Shown here piece by piece: positions 46,380 through 59,133 of a stretch of DNA of 64,000 bases (within the stretch, counting starts at the first letter, position 1; each line of letters begins with the position of its first letter). Position numbers and translations under genes: made by a program. Source of the stretch: Azadirachta indica (Eukaryota; Streptophyta; Magnoliopsida; Sapindales; Meliaceae); the NCBI GenBank assembly GCA_022749755.1, contig CM040444.1:7753009-7817008 (forward strand). Direction: 5' to 3'. Under the pieces are notes generated by a model. It was not told where the DNA came from. It ran no database searches and saw only the letters and a program-made list of their open reading frames with translations.

Positions 46380-46860
46380 TTCTCTTAAATAAATTATTGA
46401 TTATTTATAGTATTCAATCAATAATATTATAATATTATATTATTAAATCATCCTAAATTCAATTAAAATCAAAACTATTACAAATTACTAGTAATGTTTT
46501 TTTGATAAATTAATATTCTATTTATACATATTAAGGACCATTAACAAATTTACAATAAGATATTGAATATTATTATTTTGTATATTACATATTGTCTCTA
46601 ATAAATAGGATTAAAGTGTTTAAAAATATTAAATAAGACCCAATATTGTTAAAATATCATCATAAGTGACAACTTGAAAACTCAAGTTAATAAAAATATG
46701 AGTAAAAGTTATCTTTTAATTAAATTTAGTTTTGAGAATTAGAAATGTTTACCTAAATTTAGTTGTCAATGAAAATATTTATGTCAGTGTATTAAGATAA
46801 ATAACGGGACAATTTTTTATTTAGGTGTGATTGATTGAAGTAAAATAATGTATGGATCCT
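46380..46860. repeat. Inverted repeat pair, right member
   Basis: Reverse complement of about 37960-38480, with similarity over most of its length and small indels. Similarity stops soon after GTGTGATTGATTGAAG near 46840. Confidence 0.75.
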
Positions 46861-46967
46861 TTAATATAATAAAATAAAATAATTATATAATAAATTTATT
46901 TATAAAAATACAGTCCCTAACAAATAAAAGTTGTTATCTATTGAATATAAGGATTTAATTGTTATAC

Positions 46968-46984
46968 ATATATATATATATATA
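46968..46984. repeat. Short (AT)n tract
   Basis: About eight AT units downstream of the YUCCA gene. Confidence 0.7.
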
Positions 46985-47487
46985 AAATGTTTAATAACAT
47001 ATGATATTTCTAAATATTACAAGAATTTTAAAGATAATTTAATGTTGAAGGAGATATGTGAGGTCCTGCTGGTGCTGGGAGAATTGATAATGAAGCCCAG
47101 CCCAATTATTACATACAAAATTTTCTATATCTATTAAGACTTTCTTCTTTATGAGATTGAGAGCCTTTTTTCTTAGATGTTTGAAGCAAATATCGTCTTT
47201 TTGACTTATGTTATAACATTTATACAACATTTTAATTATCAATATCAGTTATTTTAACCAAAAAGAAACTCATTTCTGATAAAGCACAAACACTGGTGCA
47301 TGAGTTTTATTTGAACAACAACATGCATCAAATACTACTACATATAATACCAGAAAGCTAGCTAGCTAGCTAACTCTGCAGACAAATAGAGTATGTAGCT
47401 ATCATTAATATTGATAAATATGTCATTGATCCACCGACAACATGATATAATTTAATTAATTTGCAGGGAATAGTGCATGTGCATGAT

Positions 47488-49143
47488 TCACAGAAGTGAG
47501 AACTTGATATCATTAGCAATGTTTCCGGCATCTGCATTAATTCCATACAGTCCCCTCCTCGACAATCCCACGCAGTATAATCCATTCTTCCCTTTCCAAT
47601 GATCTGGGAAACTTGGTTTTGCAATTCCATCTTCTCCCAGCAGATAATCATCCCCCTGTTCTTGTTCATAACAGTAATTCATTAATAATCAAATTCACTA
47701 AATAATGTACAAAAAATTAAAAATTCACTTTATTATATATATATATTATACCTTAAGCCACCTATCTGTGGACCTCTTGAAGCCAGTACAGAAAATAATA
47801 GAGTCAAAGATATGTGATTGCCCATTTACAAATAACACCTCACTGCCTCTTATGCTTTCTATTCCCGGCAAAACCTGTGCATGGGTATATATATATTATA
47901 AAACACCAAACAAATTAGATCAGCAAGATCTTAATTTATGATCATCGATGATAGATAGATATTACGAATCTTGGAAAAATATATTAAAATCAAAAGCTTG
48001 TCGTCATGCGTTAATTAGTGAGCTGCCATCTTAACATCAAACCCAACTCATCAATTTTTTAAAAAAAAAAATTTAACGATTCCCCCACTACGAACTTTAT
48101 TAATCAAGAAATAGCAATTAAAGTATCTGTCCATATCTCTTTCTTAATTTAATTACCTCAATCTCCCCCGATTTAATCTTTTCGACGGTTCCCACATCCA
48201 AAACTGGGTACTTTCCATACGCAACTTTCATGAAAAATGGACCCTCCTTGGGCCTCATTACCCCATGCTTACTCAGGTCTCCGTAGACAAGCTTGCTAAG
48301 CATCACCATCAACGAGTCCACTATGCCTACAGCTATATACTTCAACAAAACTAAAGCCAAATATGCCATTTCTTTTGTCATTATATGAACCTGCAGCAGT
48401 AATTAAATTAAATTAAATTATATGTCAGCACTGAACAAGCTTGTAATAAATCATAAAATCTTATATAAAAGTAAAATTGAGAAAATTAAACAAATCCAAT
48501 GAGGTTTAATTAGTACCGGGCTACGAACAACTATGGAAGTTTTAGCACCATGGTTTGCCAGGTCTAGTGCAATTTCCATACCAGAATTACCAGATCCAAC
48601 AACCAAAACATTCTTGTCGCTGTAAGACTTGCCATTTTTGAACTGAGTTGAGTGAATAACCTTCCCACTGAAAGTACTCAGACCTTCAATATGTGGTGTA
48701 AAAGGGTTGCTCGCTTCTCCGCTTGCCACAACCAAAAACCTCCCGGAATAATATTCCTCAATCTCACCACAAGTACTCCCGTAATTCCTAGCCTTCACGA
48801 TCCATTTCCCGCTTGCTTCGTCGTAGTATGCCAAGTCAACAGATCTTTGGTAGAGAGGAATGATATTGAAATGAGAAACATAGTCATCTAAGTATTTTAC
48901 GAAGAGATTTTTGGAGATAAATGAGGGATAAGAAGGAGGAAATGACATGTGAGGGAGCTGACAGAACTGTTTAGCCAAGTGGAGATTAAGACGATCGTAG
49001 GAATATTTCGTCCAAAGAGGAGCAAAACAATCTTCTCTTTCGAGAATTACATAAGATATTGAATGAACCTTAAGGCAGGCCGCCGTGGCCAGACCGGACG
49101 GTCCAGACCCCACAATTATCACCATTGAAGCTTGCTCTTCCAT
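47488..49143 (-). CDS. YUCCA10-type indole-3-pyruvate monooxygenase
   Basis: Four exons joined in phase 0 with GT..AG borders: 49143-48517 (209 codons), 48390-48157 (78), 47874-47752 (41), 47655-47488 (55 plus TGA). The product is 383 residues, the length of Arabidopsis YUC10. VGSGPSG (11-17) is the FAD-binding GxGxx[12 protein letters not shown] (158-168) the FMO signature, VVGSGNSG (181-188) the NADPH-binding GxGxxG, and FCTGFK (315-320) the late ATG-like motif. YUCCA enzymes are flavin monooxygenases that turn indole-3-pyruvate into indole-3-acetic acid, the last step of the main auxin pathway, in cytosol or on the ER. The short N-terminus places it with the YUC10/11 clade, often linked to seed or embryo expression (family knowledge, not visible here). 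No defect was seen. Downstream and upstream DNA is AT-rich and gene-free. Confidence 0.93.
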
Positions 49144-49661
49144 TTTCTTTAGCTCTCCATGCGCAGCCCAATGTTTGCAGCCGCATATAATATATGCTGT
49201 GGAGTGAGGTTTTAAATTATATTTCTTTAATTTATTTAGTATTTAATACTAAATAATAAATACGATTACCTTGTCTTTGCCCTCAAACTTACTTTTTAGG
49301 TCAGGTCAAGTGTTAATTCAATATATACTATTATAATAGACTGGACTTTATTGTAAAATATTTAATCTTTATTTTGAATTGTTAAAATATAAATCAATAG
49401 ACATTTTAAAGTTCTTATATTTGTATTTAATTTTTTTACAAATTAAAGCAAAGATAACACCTACTTCATTCACAAAGTGTGGTTTTCACCCATTTTATTC
49501 TTTCTGATCTTATCGTTGATGGGATATGTGGGATTACTGATTAGCCATCATTAATTATTCAATTAACATATGTGATCAGTTTCATTTTCAGTAGTATGTA
49601 TTTAGTTTGATAAACAAATAATTAATCCATGATCATATCAATGAGTTTCCAAATTTGCCAT

Positions 49662-49701
<40 letters not shown>

Positions 49702-50599
49702 GTTGAATTGATATACAAACGCACATCCTCATTTTACATTCCTCGAATGTAACAGAAAATGGAAATGATTTCAACTATGCATGCTTCCATAATTGTTATT
49801 AATCGCATATATATATATTAATCTTATGTTTTCATTAATTATGTGTTTCCTTCTTCGAAAATTAGAAAACAAAATCAGAAGGAGATAGGAAATGCAAGTT
49901 GTGAATGAAAACGTAAAGATTACTTGACGTGCAATTTGTTCTCAATTATATTAATTCTCAACCAATAATGACTATTGTTTATATTCTCGAGAGAAAAAAA
50001 GAATGATTATTATTTTCTGTAAGATCATTTTCTGTCGGAGGCTAATTATTATTCTCCCATGGACCCGTATAGTGCCCTTGACAATGACATTCTTGTTTCT
50101 AATAGCCAAATGGACATGATTACATTGATATCCCACTAATATTATTAATTTATTGACGCCCTTACTTTTGTATTAATTAATTGGTTAATTATTAAGTGAA
50201 AATTGATTATAGAGAACATGTTTTATTTTTTTATTGTTACAAACTTATTATTTTATGAATTTATTGATATTTAATAAGAGATTTATTAAAAATTTATTAA
50301 AAAATTGAACTTGTATTATAGTAAGTTCAGCATCCAAAAATTTATATTAATTGAAGAGGGATATCTACTTAGAATTGAGATTTGATGGCTAACATATTGT
50401 TTTATTTGAATCACGACTGTACATATGATTAATTCGTAACTTAAGCTCAATTTTATGAATGTCATTACCTTTTGGCTGTGAAAAAGTCTACAGTTAATTA
50501 ATGTACAGTTTGTAATATTAATTGATTAGTGATAAAATAATTCTTTAAGAAAAATAACTAATAAATCATTGAAATAATATTGTTAGTATTATAAAACAA
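49144..50599. other. Upstream region of the YUCCA gene, no other gene
   Basis: AT-rich, carries an (AT)n tract at 49664-49698. No other coding signal. TATA-like strings are too common here to choose a promoter. Confidence 0.4.
49664..49698. repeat. (AT)n microsatellite
   Basis: About 17 AT units, about 520 bp upstream of the YUCCA start codon. Confidence 0.95.
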
Positions 50600-50791
50600 G
50601 TGTATTTCGACGCTACGAAATCAAAGATCAGTGAAGGAAAATATCAATTAGATCCCTATTATTGTTGGATTATATAAAAATACACCATTTGTAAAATATC
50701 GTCTTAATCCCTAATTCAGATCTATAAATACCTCTCCTCTCCTCACATTTTGTACACAACAAAGAAGAGCTCTCATTTCTCTCTCCCCTCC

Positions 50792-50834
<43 letters not shown>

Positions 50835-53800
50835 TCGTAATTTGAGTATGGTGTGTGAAATACCAACCACACCCCTTGTACTATTGAGATTTATGATTAG
50901 GATTAAAATTTTTGTATATTTACATTGAGCTAATAGTTCACAACATGTTATTAGTACGATCCCAAAGATTATTCTAATCTTTTACTCTATTTATATTTTA
51001 TAACTATTCTTATGAGTATGCTCTATGATTTCCACTATAATAAAACTTTCACATCAGAAAATAAGGATATAATGTTATGTTACTCTTTTTGATATTATCT
51101 TTACAAATATGCACTGTGATTGCCATTATTTGGATTTTCCGCAATAGAAAGTAAGGATAATATATTATTTTGGAAGGTTACATAAAAATCACAAACGATT
51201 TAATGATAACCTCATCAAAATTTGAAGTTTTAAATCAACTAGAACTTGAAGTGCTAGATTTGTAATAATCATTTGTATGGACCTAAAGTTCCATATACAA
51301 ATTAAATAGACTCGAAGTTCCATGTAATCAATATAAGGAACTAAAATTCTATGAAATTATTATATATTAGAACCTAAAGTACTGAAAATAAAGTTTACCT
51401 TGGGTGATTATGTGATTAGAAAATTTTGTCAAAAGGGTTATAATTTGCCCAAGGAATTTGGATTTTAAGTGAGATTGTTGTCATCTGTCCAATCTTTCTT
51501 GAAAAGTTTTCTGGTATACTATTATGCTAAGGATTGAAATCTAGTTGTACGTGTAACAAGTTGAAGAGGATCAAAAATTTTTTTTTGATCCCTCAATTTG
51601 TAAGTTTTACTATTTTTGTTTAATTGTTCTATAGATCTTGCAAATAACATATGCTCTTAATATATTTAGGGGTTATGTTGAAATGAATTTTCATGCGATA
51701 GGCCCTAAAGGCACCATTAAAAGAAAGAGGAAGATATCCCTGACGGATAATTGAAAAGTATGAAACCTCGTTTCACCATTACAGCTACTAATGGAATATA
51801 GTTTCCTAAAATAAAGATATGAATGCAAAATTGCAAATTTAATGTTGAATATAATTCAGCCTTAGGTATCATTACTTTACAATTGAAATTGTGAGTATTG
51901 ATATGAAAATTGATTCATATTTTCACCATTCCCAAAAATGAATGGAATCATTGCGGAAGTTATACAAAATGATGAAAAAAAAGTTGCCTCTATAGTGGTT
52001 TTATATCGTATAATTATAAAATGTAATTATTTAACCATCAGAAGTGGAACATTTATAACGTGACAAAATTTTATCACTAACTTGGTATGAAATGACATGG
52101 AATGTATACTTGTAGTACACTAAATTCTCTGATGAAGCCTAATTTGGCCTCCATGAAAATAAAGAGAACATCGAGACTATTTCTATGATAACATTTTACT
52201 TGATTTTCTTTATCGATATCATTTATGATTTAATAATTACACTTTATATATTTTGTCTTTGACTACTCTTTTGTATAAATATATTATATATTTTATTATT
52301 ATGATTTAATTATTGCAATTTAGTTACTGCTCCTTTGTTTAAACATATTACGTGGTTTATTATCGTGATCACATATCATGATTACTTATGTGAATTACCT
52401 TATAAAAGACATTACAAAGAGAAATGATCCCTTTCGGAAAAGGAGAATTGGGGATGTATGCCTGGCTGATAGTGTATTATATACCCTATTTTTTGAAATA
52501 ACTATTTCTTATAATTGAGAATGATTAAAGCTAAGACAAATATCATAAGTCTTGTAGAATTGATTAAAGGCTCCAAAAGAGTCCTAATCTTGTTAGGAAG
52601 TGAAATCTAAATTATATACACTGAAAAAACTTCCTTCATTGTCATTTGGATTATATTTAAAAGTTAAGCAACAATGAATCAGAAGTTCATTGATCCAAAA
52701 ATATTTATATTATGTTATCACCATCTTGGTCATTCAACATCCATGATGCAATAAATTGTTGATAATTCTCCTGGACTACCATTACAGAACCAAAAGATTC
52801 TTTTGTCTAATTAGAATGTTTATAGCACTTGCTTACAAGAACAAGTAGTGCACTAAACCATCCCTTTAAATTGGTTTTGAGTATCTAAAAGAGACATTTG
52901 TGGCTAATTCACCCATTCTAATAGACCATTTTTCTATTTTATTTTTTTAATTGATGCATATTCTTAATGGTCATTTATATATTTATTATCAACATATAAT
53001 ATTGTATTTGTTAGATTGTTTGCACAAATTATAAAGATAAAGACAGAATTTCCTAATCTCTTAAATCAAGATTATACGTTTGAATAATCTTGGTAAGTTT
53101 ATCTCTATTTGATAACCATTACATATCAGTGGAATTGATGTATAGCATCTAGTCTTACACGATTATTCTAAAATAGATTAATTGCATCATTTATTAAGAA
53201 TTCCAAGTAATTGCTAGAATTTTACTATTTAATTACCAATTTCTACATGATGTCACACTATTTTGCATAGTACAAATTTGGTTTAGACTTATTGCTTATC
53301 ATCAATATTTCCTACTTTAACATGTATTTGGTCATCCTTGTGATATATCCCATTTATGAACTTTTGGTTGAGTTGTGCATAGACTTTTAGTATACACACA
53401 TAATGCACTAAGATAAGACCTTAATATTATTTCAGGATTTATTTTGTTATAACTCAACTTCTACATCTTGAGCCTTTAATGGGTGATCTATTTATCGCAC
53501 AATTTGCGAATTGCCACTTTGATGATACAATGTTTCCATCTTTAGGGAATAAGAAAATGCCTTTTGATGTAAGGCATAACTTTCTTGGAAAATATCTATT
53601 ATGTTTCATCTTGATCATTGCACTATTAATGTGAAAATGAAGTGCAAAGTGCAACTTTAGCAAATTGCATTAATAGATGCATTTACTTATATTGCAAGAG
53701 GCTGCCAATATATAATCTTGGGTGATTGTTCCTAAAGAACAATATAATCATAAGGCAGCTAATAAATTATTTGTTTCATGCTAGAAGCATGAGAAAATAA

Positions 53801-54640
53801 TTGGTTTAAAAGATATTGTTTAGTAGAAAAAGAGGATTAAAAAATCAGGATCCTATTAATAAATAATGTTGGGGCAATGAATATATATAATTTCTAAATC
53901 GTTAACTCTATAAGAGCTTATAGCCTTTAAAGAGGCACATGTCCTCAAAATAACACATGTCCTTAAAGTGGCATAAGTCCTTGAAGTGACTTAAGCTCTT
54001 GAAGAAGCATTAGTCCATAAAGTGGCATAAAATTCTCATGATAGAAAAAAGTCTGCAAATTATACATGTACATATGTATTGTTGAATCATAATGAAATAG
54101 TTGTCGACAACATATTCTTATTTATAGTAGCTACTGAAATTATGAGATGATTACGATCCACAAACTGTAAAAGAATGTAAACAAAGCATAATTGGCCTTA
54201 ATGTAAATAAACAATTTAGGTAGAATTTGTTTTTCTTGGAAAATGTAAAGTATTTAGACCTTTAGTCCAAATGCTAATGAAATTAGCTCTTGGTGAGCAT
54301 ATGGTCCTTGATGAGACCTAAGAATTAGTCTTTGATAAGTCTAATGCCTTCAATGAGGCATAAATGAAATTATATGGTCCTTGACGAGACATAAATGATT
54401 AACTCATGAGTATATGGCTATTAATGAAATTTGTCTTAAATGAGACATATAAATGAGATCTCTAAAGATGCCCTAGAAAGTGTAAGGATTGATGAAAATC
54501 TTATACACACTTTCTCTCTCTTTCTCTGTGTTTGTAAATTGAGTATGGCGTGTGAAATATCAACCACACCGCTTGTATTATTGAGATTTATTATTATGAT
54601 TAAAAGTCTTGTATATTTATATTTGAGCTAATGGTTCACA
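50600..54640 (+). mobile_element. Decayed Copia element with both LTR ends
   Basis: The 3' part of the LTR occurs twice: about 50790-50942 and about 54510-54640. Both have a CT-rich run, then TTGAGTATGGYGTGTGAAAT, then GAGCTAATRGTTCACA. The first is followed by ACATGTTATTAGTACGA, a primer-site-like sequence. The upstream LTR has a TATA box (TCTATAAATACC near 50721). Internal translation on the plus strand is riddled with stops but still shows YHHLGHSTSMMQ (gag-pre-integrase, about 52710-52755), RDICG (integrase, about 52889), and PLMGDLFIAQFANCHFDD (connection to reverse transcriptase, about 53470-53525). The outer borders and target duplication could not be fixed. Confidence 0.7.
50795..50831. 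repeat. (CT)n microsatellite in Copia LTR
   Basis: About 18 CT units in the leader part of the 5' LTR. The 3' LTR has only a short imperfect version (about 54515-54527). Confidence 0.95.
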
Positions 54641-55786
54641 ATTGTTAGTTATTTTTCCTAAATAATAATTATTATTATATAGGAGTATAATTATTATTTT
54701 ATAATAATTTAAAACTTTTAAGAGTATTTTTGAAATTTCTAGGAATTATAAGGGTAGTAGACTAAACTTTGGAAGTAAAATAACTTTTACAATGAATTAT
54801 GTAGCATGAAACTTAAAGTTTGAAGGTATTTCAGTAAATGTGTCATCTAGAGTTAGTTGATTAATAGTTAAAGGGAAGTTTTTGATATACTCTCCAAACT
54901 ATTTATAAAACTAATACAATTACAAACTTTATGGGAGGAATTTGATAATAACCCTACAATTTAGTCTCATTTCCTCATTTTGCAATGTTTTGGTTCAGGA
55001 TTAAAGCATTTGGAGATCATAATCATTTAACAATGGCTTCATTTTTTCATTCTTATACCGTGTTGCTCATTTTGTTGAGTTTGGCTTAATTGTTTGTAGA
55101 GAAAGAGGCAATCTATGCTAGACAGTGATGGAACAAATGAAAGACATTCATTAAAGCTTATTGTGGCACTGTTTCTATTAGATTATTTTTGGCTCTATTT
55201 CTAGCATTTTTCTTGTGATTTTGATTGGTCATTTATGACTTTTAGCTACTGCTACTGCTACTTGGCTGAAACGACTATTGTCATGACAACATTTGGTCTT
55301 CTTTTTTTCTCTTGGCAAAGCTCCGAAAAATCACGTTGTAATATTGCTTACTCTGCATTCTTTCTGCTGCAATCTTGATTGGTATATTTCCCTTTCTAAA
55401 ATGGGAAAGACTCATTTTTTCCCCACCATATTATTCCTACACTGTATTCAATTATTGTTATTAAATATTGGTGATATTTGATATATAACATTTATGGTTT
55501 TGATTAATTGAGACAAATTTTTTATATAAATCATTAGATTCAAACTGACACATAATACTAGCATATAAACATAATATTAATTAAATAATTTATTATTAAA
55601 TTACATTAATTTTATAATTTAATTAAATTAATAAAATCATAACAGTGAATTTATACATAATTCCCACACAAAACCTATTTGGTAGAGCGAACGAAAATCA
55701 AGACAAAGCAAAATAAATACAAAAGAAAGACAAATTTTACAAGCTAGCTTGATTTAGAAAGTCAAATAAGTCATGCTTGTAGATAA
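54641..55786. other. Intergenic DNA, no gene seen
   Basis: The 62-codon frame at 55293-55481 has no domain. Nothing else recognised. Confidence 0.4.
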
Positions 55787-56334
55787 GGATATCGCCATTT
55801 GCTTATTTTTTTTATAAACATTAACTATTAATAACATCATTATATGATAGGATATAACTATTTATTTACTTTTTTTGTAGCATTAACTATTGATAACATC
55901 ACTATATGATAATATCTTGCCATTTGCTTACTTTTCTGGTAGCATTAATACAATATGATATACCTATTTACTTACTTTTCTGGTAGCATTAACTATTGAT
56001 AGCATCATGTATGGTAGGATATCGCCATTTACTTACTTTTCCGGTAGCATTAACTATTAGTAACATTATTGTATGACAGGATATAGCCATTTACTTGTTT
56101 TTTCGGCATCATTAATTATTGATAGCATTATGTATGATAGGATATCGCCATTTACTTACTTTTCCGGTAGCATTAACTATTAATAACATTATTGTATGAT
56201 AGGATATAGCCATTTACTATTACTTTTTTTTTTTTGGGTAGCATTAACTATTGATAGCATCATTTTATGATAAGATATAGCCCTTTACTTACTTTTCTGG
56301 TAACAATAACTATTGATAGCATGCATCATGTATG
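55787..56334. repeat. 61-bp tandem array
   Basis: About nine units of GTAGCATTAACTATTGATAG, then ATGATAGGATATCGCC, then ATTTACTTACTTTTCCG. Anchors lie near 55819, 55879, 55940, 55984, 56045, 56109, 56169, 56239 and 56300. Spacing is about 61 bp, with one 44-bp and one 70-bp step. Confidence 0.9.
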
Positions 56335-58639
56335 ATCTATTTTTTAATATATAGTAAACGAATTAAAAATTATGCAAATTTATTATTATCATTAGTGAAT
56401 GTGAACATAAACTTGTTTACCACTTTATCTACGAAATATTTTTTAAAATGTTTAATATTTTTTTTTTTTTAATTTATTACTACTATATAACATGATGTGA
56501 TTAGACAATTATATAATAACTTTTTTGGAATTACAAATTAAAGGTACAATATATCAAGAATGGAAAGTTTTGATATGTTCTTAATCGATTGAAGTCTGGT
56601 ACTCCTTGAAAAATTGTACTCAATTCAAGTGAAATTGACCTCTATAAATTATTGGAAAGAGATTGGCCTCCATTAAATAGATGAGAGGAATTAAATAGAC
56701 GTCCAACTACTTTTGCTAAGGGTAATTAGTGACAACTATGTAATAATTAATGCATGATATAATAATGTTTAGTAGTATCAAATAAAATCAAATAAAATCA
56801 AGGCATGAATGCTATATTAGGATATATTATATAATGATACTTATACATATGTATAATTATGTATAGTTAGAATCTAGGCATGAAATTTATGCAATTAATT
56901 TTTGAATACTACTAAATCAAAAGCATTAAAGACAAAATCCAAATTAATGTATCAAATTAAACCATATACAATGCACCTTTGCCAAGCTAGCATGACTTGA
57001 GTCATTCACCATTTTCATACAATTCACATACAAACCAACTAGCAATCATTGCCTGAATATTTCTCAACAATTGAATAAGTTTCTGTTGGGTTAACTGAAG
57101 ACTAGATTAGATACTTGTCAGTGGTGAAAACTACTATGATGCATACAAAAGCAAGGTATCTTCTCTCCTCCATTTGTAATAAATATCTAAAACCTTGCTT
57201 TAGCATCTTTTTGGTCTCCAAAAGTTGCCCAGTTGTCATACAATAACTTGATCATAGAAAACCAAAATATTAAATATTAAAAATAAACAATTGTAATGCA
57301 CACAAATAACATGAAACAAGGCCTGGATCATTATCTATGTTATTTGCATCAAGAGTTCTAAACAAGCATTTTATTGAACAGTTAGGGTGCATTATATAAC
57401 AATTAGCATGCATTATGTAAAAATAAGTTTCGACCTCAAAAAACCTAGCTTGAAAACATTACTTAAAGGACACAAGAAATTTAAAAGTGATGACAAAAAA
57501 ACAGTATTATATTCTATTGTAATTTAAAACACAATATGCCGAATAATCAAAAGATAGTGTTGACATATCAATGTGAACAAATTAAACACAAAGATAACAT
57601 TAATGTGTTATATGAAACTAAATGCCAATGTATGAACTCTATAATCTTAATACAAAATAGAAGTTGAGAAATTCAAATCAAACAAAGTTATAAGTGAATT
57701 GAGGTACAACCATTTTTTAATAGATTAAAACTCACTAAATGGTGGAAAACCCTAATTGACCTTGGTGAAGAAAATGATGTTGCTTTCGGTCTTGCAGAAG
57801 AAAATGACGTTGCTTTCGGTCTTGCAGATGTAACAAGATCTTGGTAAATGAATAAGAGCCAAGCCTTGATATTGCTTTAACACTTGATACAATCCTAACG
57901 ACGTCAACTGATGATATTGCTTTTAAGATTGATTTGTTTTTTACTATTTTGTAGAGACTAAACCTTATTTTTAGGGTAGATTTCGTATTTATTATGATGA
58001 GAAGAAGAATGAACTTACAGTTGGACGAAGTCGTTTCAAACTTTTGGCTGAATAAAAAGAATAGCTAAATGATGTTGTTTTATTTCTTTGTTAGTAGTTT
58101 GTATTCTTTAAATTCACCAAATGATGAATTTGATTGATAAATAATTTTTGTTCATTCTGTCATGAGTAATACATCATAATCTTTTGACATTTTTTGTTAC
58201 GAAATTCTCTAAAACGAACTCCAGTTTTAGCTGAGAGGTTCTTGATAGAATTATATCAGGGTTCTTGATAGAATTATACCAGGGTTTTGTGATAAAAGTC
58301 ATTTTTGTCAAAAATTCCTTTGCTAAGAATGACTGTTTTTATAGTAGTGACTTAACTATTTTAGAGTGATCCACAATTTTCTTTTATAGGATATTAGATA
58401 TCGAGAGACAATATATCACTAGGCGTCTATATTTTATGGTTCCAATTATGTATATTGTAAAATTAGAATCGTAATATTTTTGTAAACCATAGATTATGAG
58501 CATATTAGGAAATAGTTAATGCTAGAACATTTGTCCCAACAACAAGGAATGTCAATGGTAAAATCATTCCCAAAGTCAAAAATGTGTAGAATGACATTAA
58601 TAAGAAAAATGTTGCTTTAAATGCTAAAACTACAAATGT
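56335..58639. other. AT-rich intergenic DNA, no gene seen
   Basis: Contains a two-copy 30-bp tandem repeat (57767-57796 and 57797-57826, GTTGCTTTCGGTCTTGCA at the end) and a weak inverted repeat (TTTAGTAGTATC near 56770, complement near 56920). No coding gene recognised. Confidence 0.4.
57767..57826. repeat. 30-bp tandem duplication
   Basis: Two units differing at one base (ATGATGTT versus ATGACGTT). Confidence 0.9.
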
Positions 58640-58990
58640 GATTTAGATACGAAAAGATCAACTACAATCTTTACGTTTACCTTTAGCAGTTGCTAATAAA
58701 TTGGAAACCAACCATGAAATCAATTGTAGCCTTATCTTTAACTGAGGTAAAGTTTGTTGTTGTGACTAAAGTTTTGGAAGATGCATTATGGCTTAAAGGT
58801 GTTATCAATATTGTGCTTTGCTCTAAACAGAAAGTTGTGATGGTGCTCTATGACAATCAAAATGCTACTAATTTATCTAAGAACCAAAATTTTCATAAGA
58901 GGACAGAGCACATTAATGGAAGGCACTATTTCATTATATATAGATGAATTTGCTAGAGGAGTTGACTAGAATTTTGTCTTCAACATAGTT
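58640..58990 (+). mobile_element. Copia RNase H remnant
   Basis: KRSTT (about 58651), then after a frame change INWKPTMKSIVALSLTEVKF, ALWLKGVINIVL, LYDNQNATNLSKNQNFHKR and TEHINGRHYFII. These are the successive blocks of the Copia RNase H domain (SWKP..QS.VALSTTEAEY, D..SA..L..NP..H.RTKHI). Frame changes and a stop leave it dead. The rest of the element is missing on the left. Confidence 0.85.
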
Positions 58991-59133
58991 CAAGTTTTGC
59001 TTGAGCTTAGTGAATATAGGAGGTATCTAAATTCAATGATGAGAAACGTTTTTGAGATAGTAGAGATGGAGCCAACTTTTTGGTGGTTGGTTCCATAGAT
59101 GTAGGTTGTATTTCAAACCACAGATGCTTGGTG

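Noticed and set aside
52129..52135. CTGATGA string followed by a possible short stem, like a hammerhead core
   Set aside because: No GAAA at the right place and no stem III partner with a cleavage site. It lies in decayed Copia sequence.
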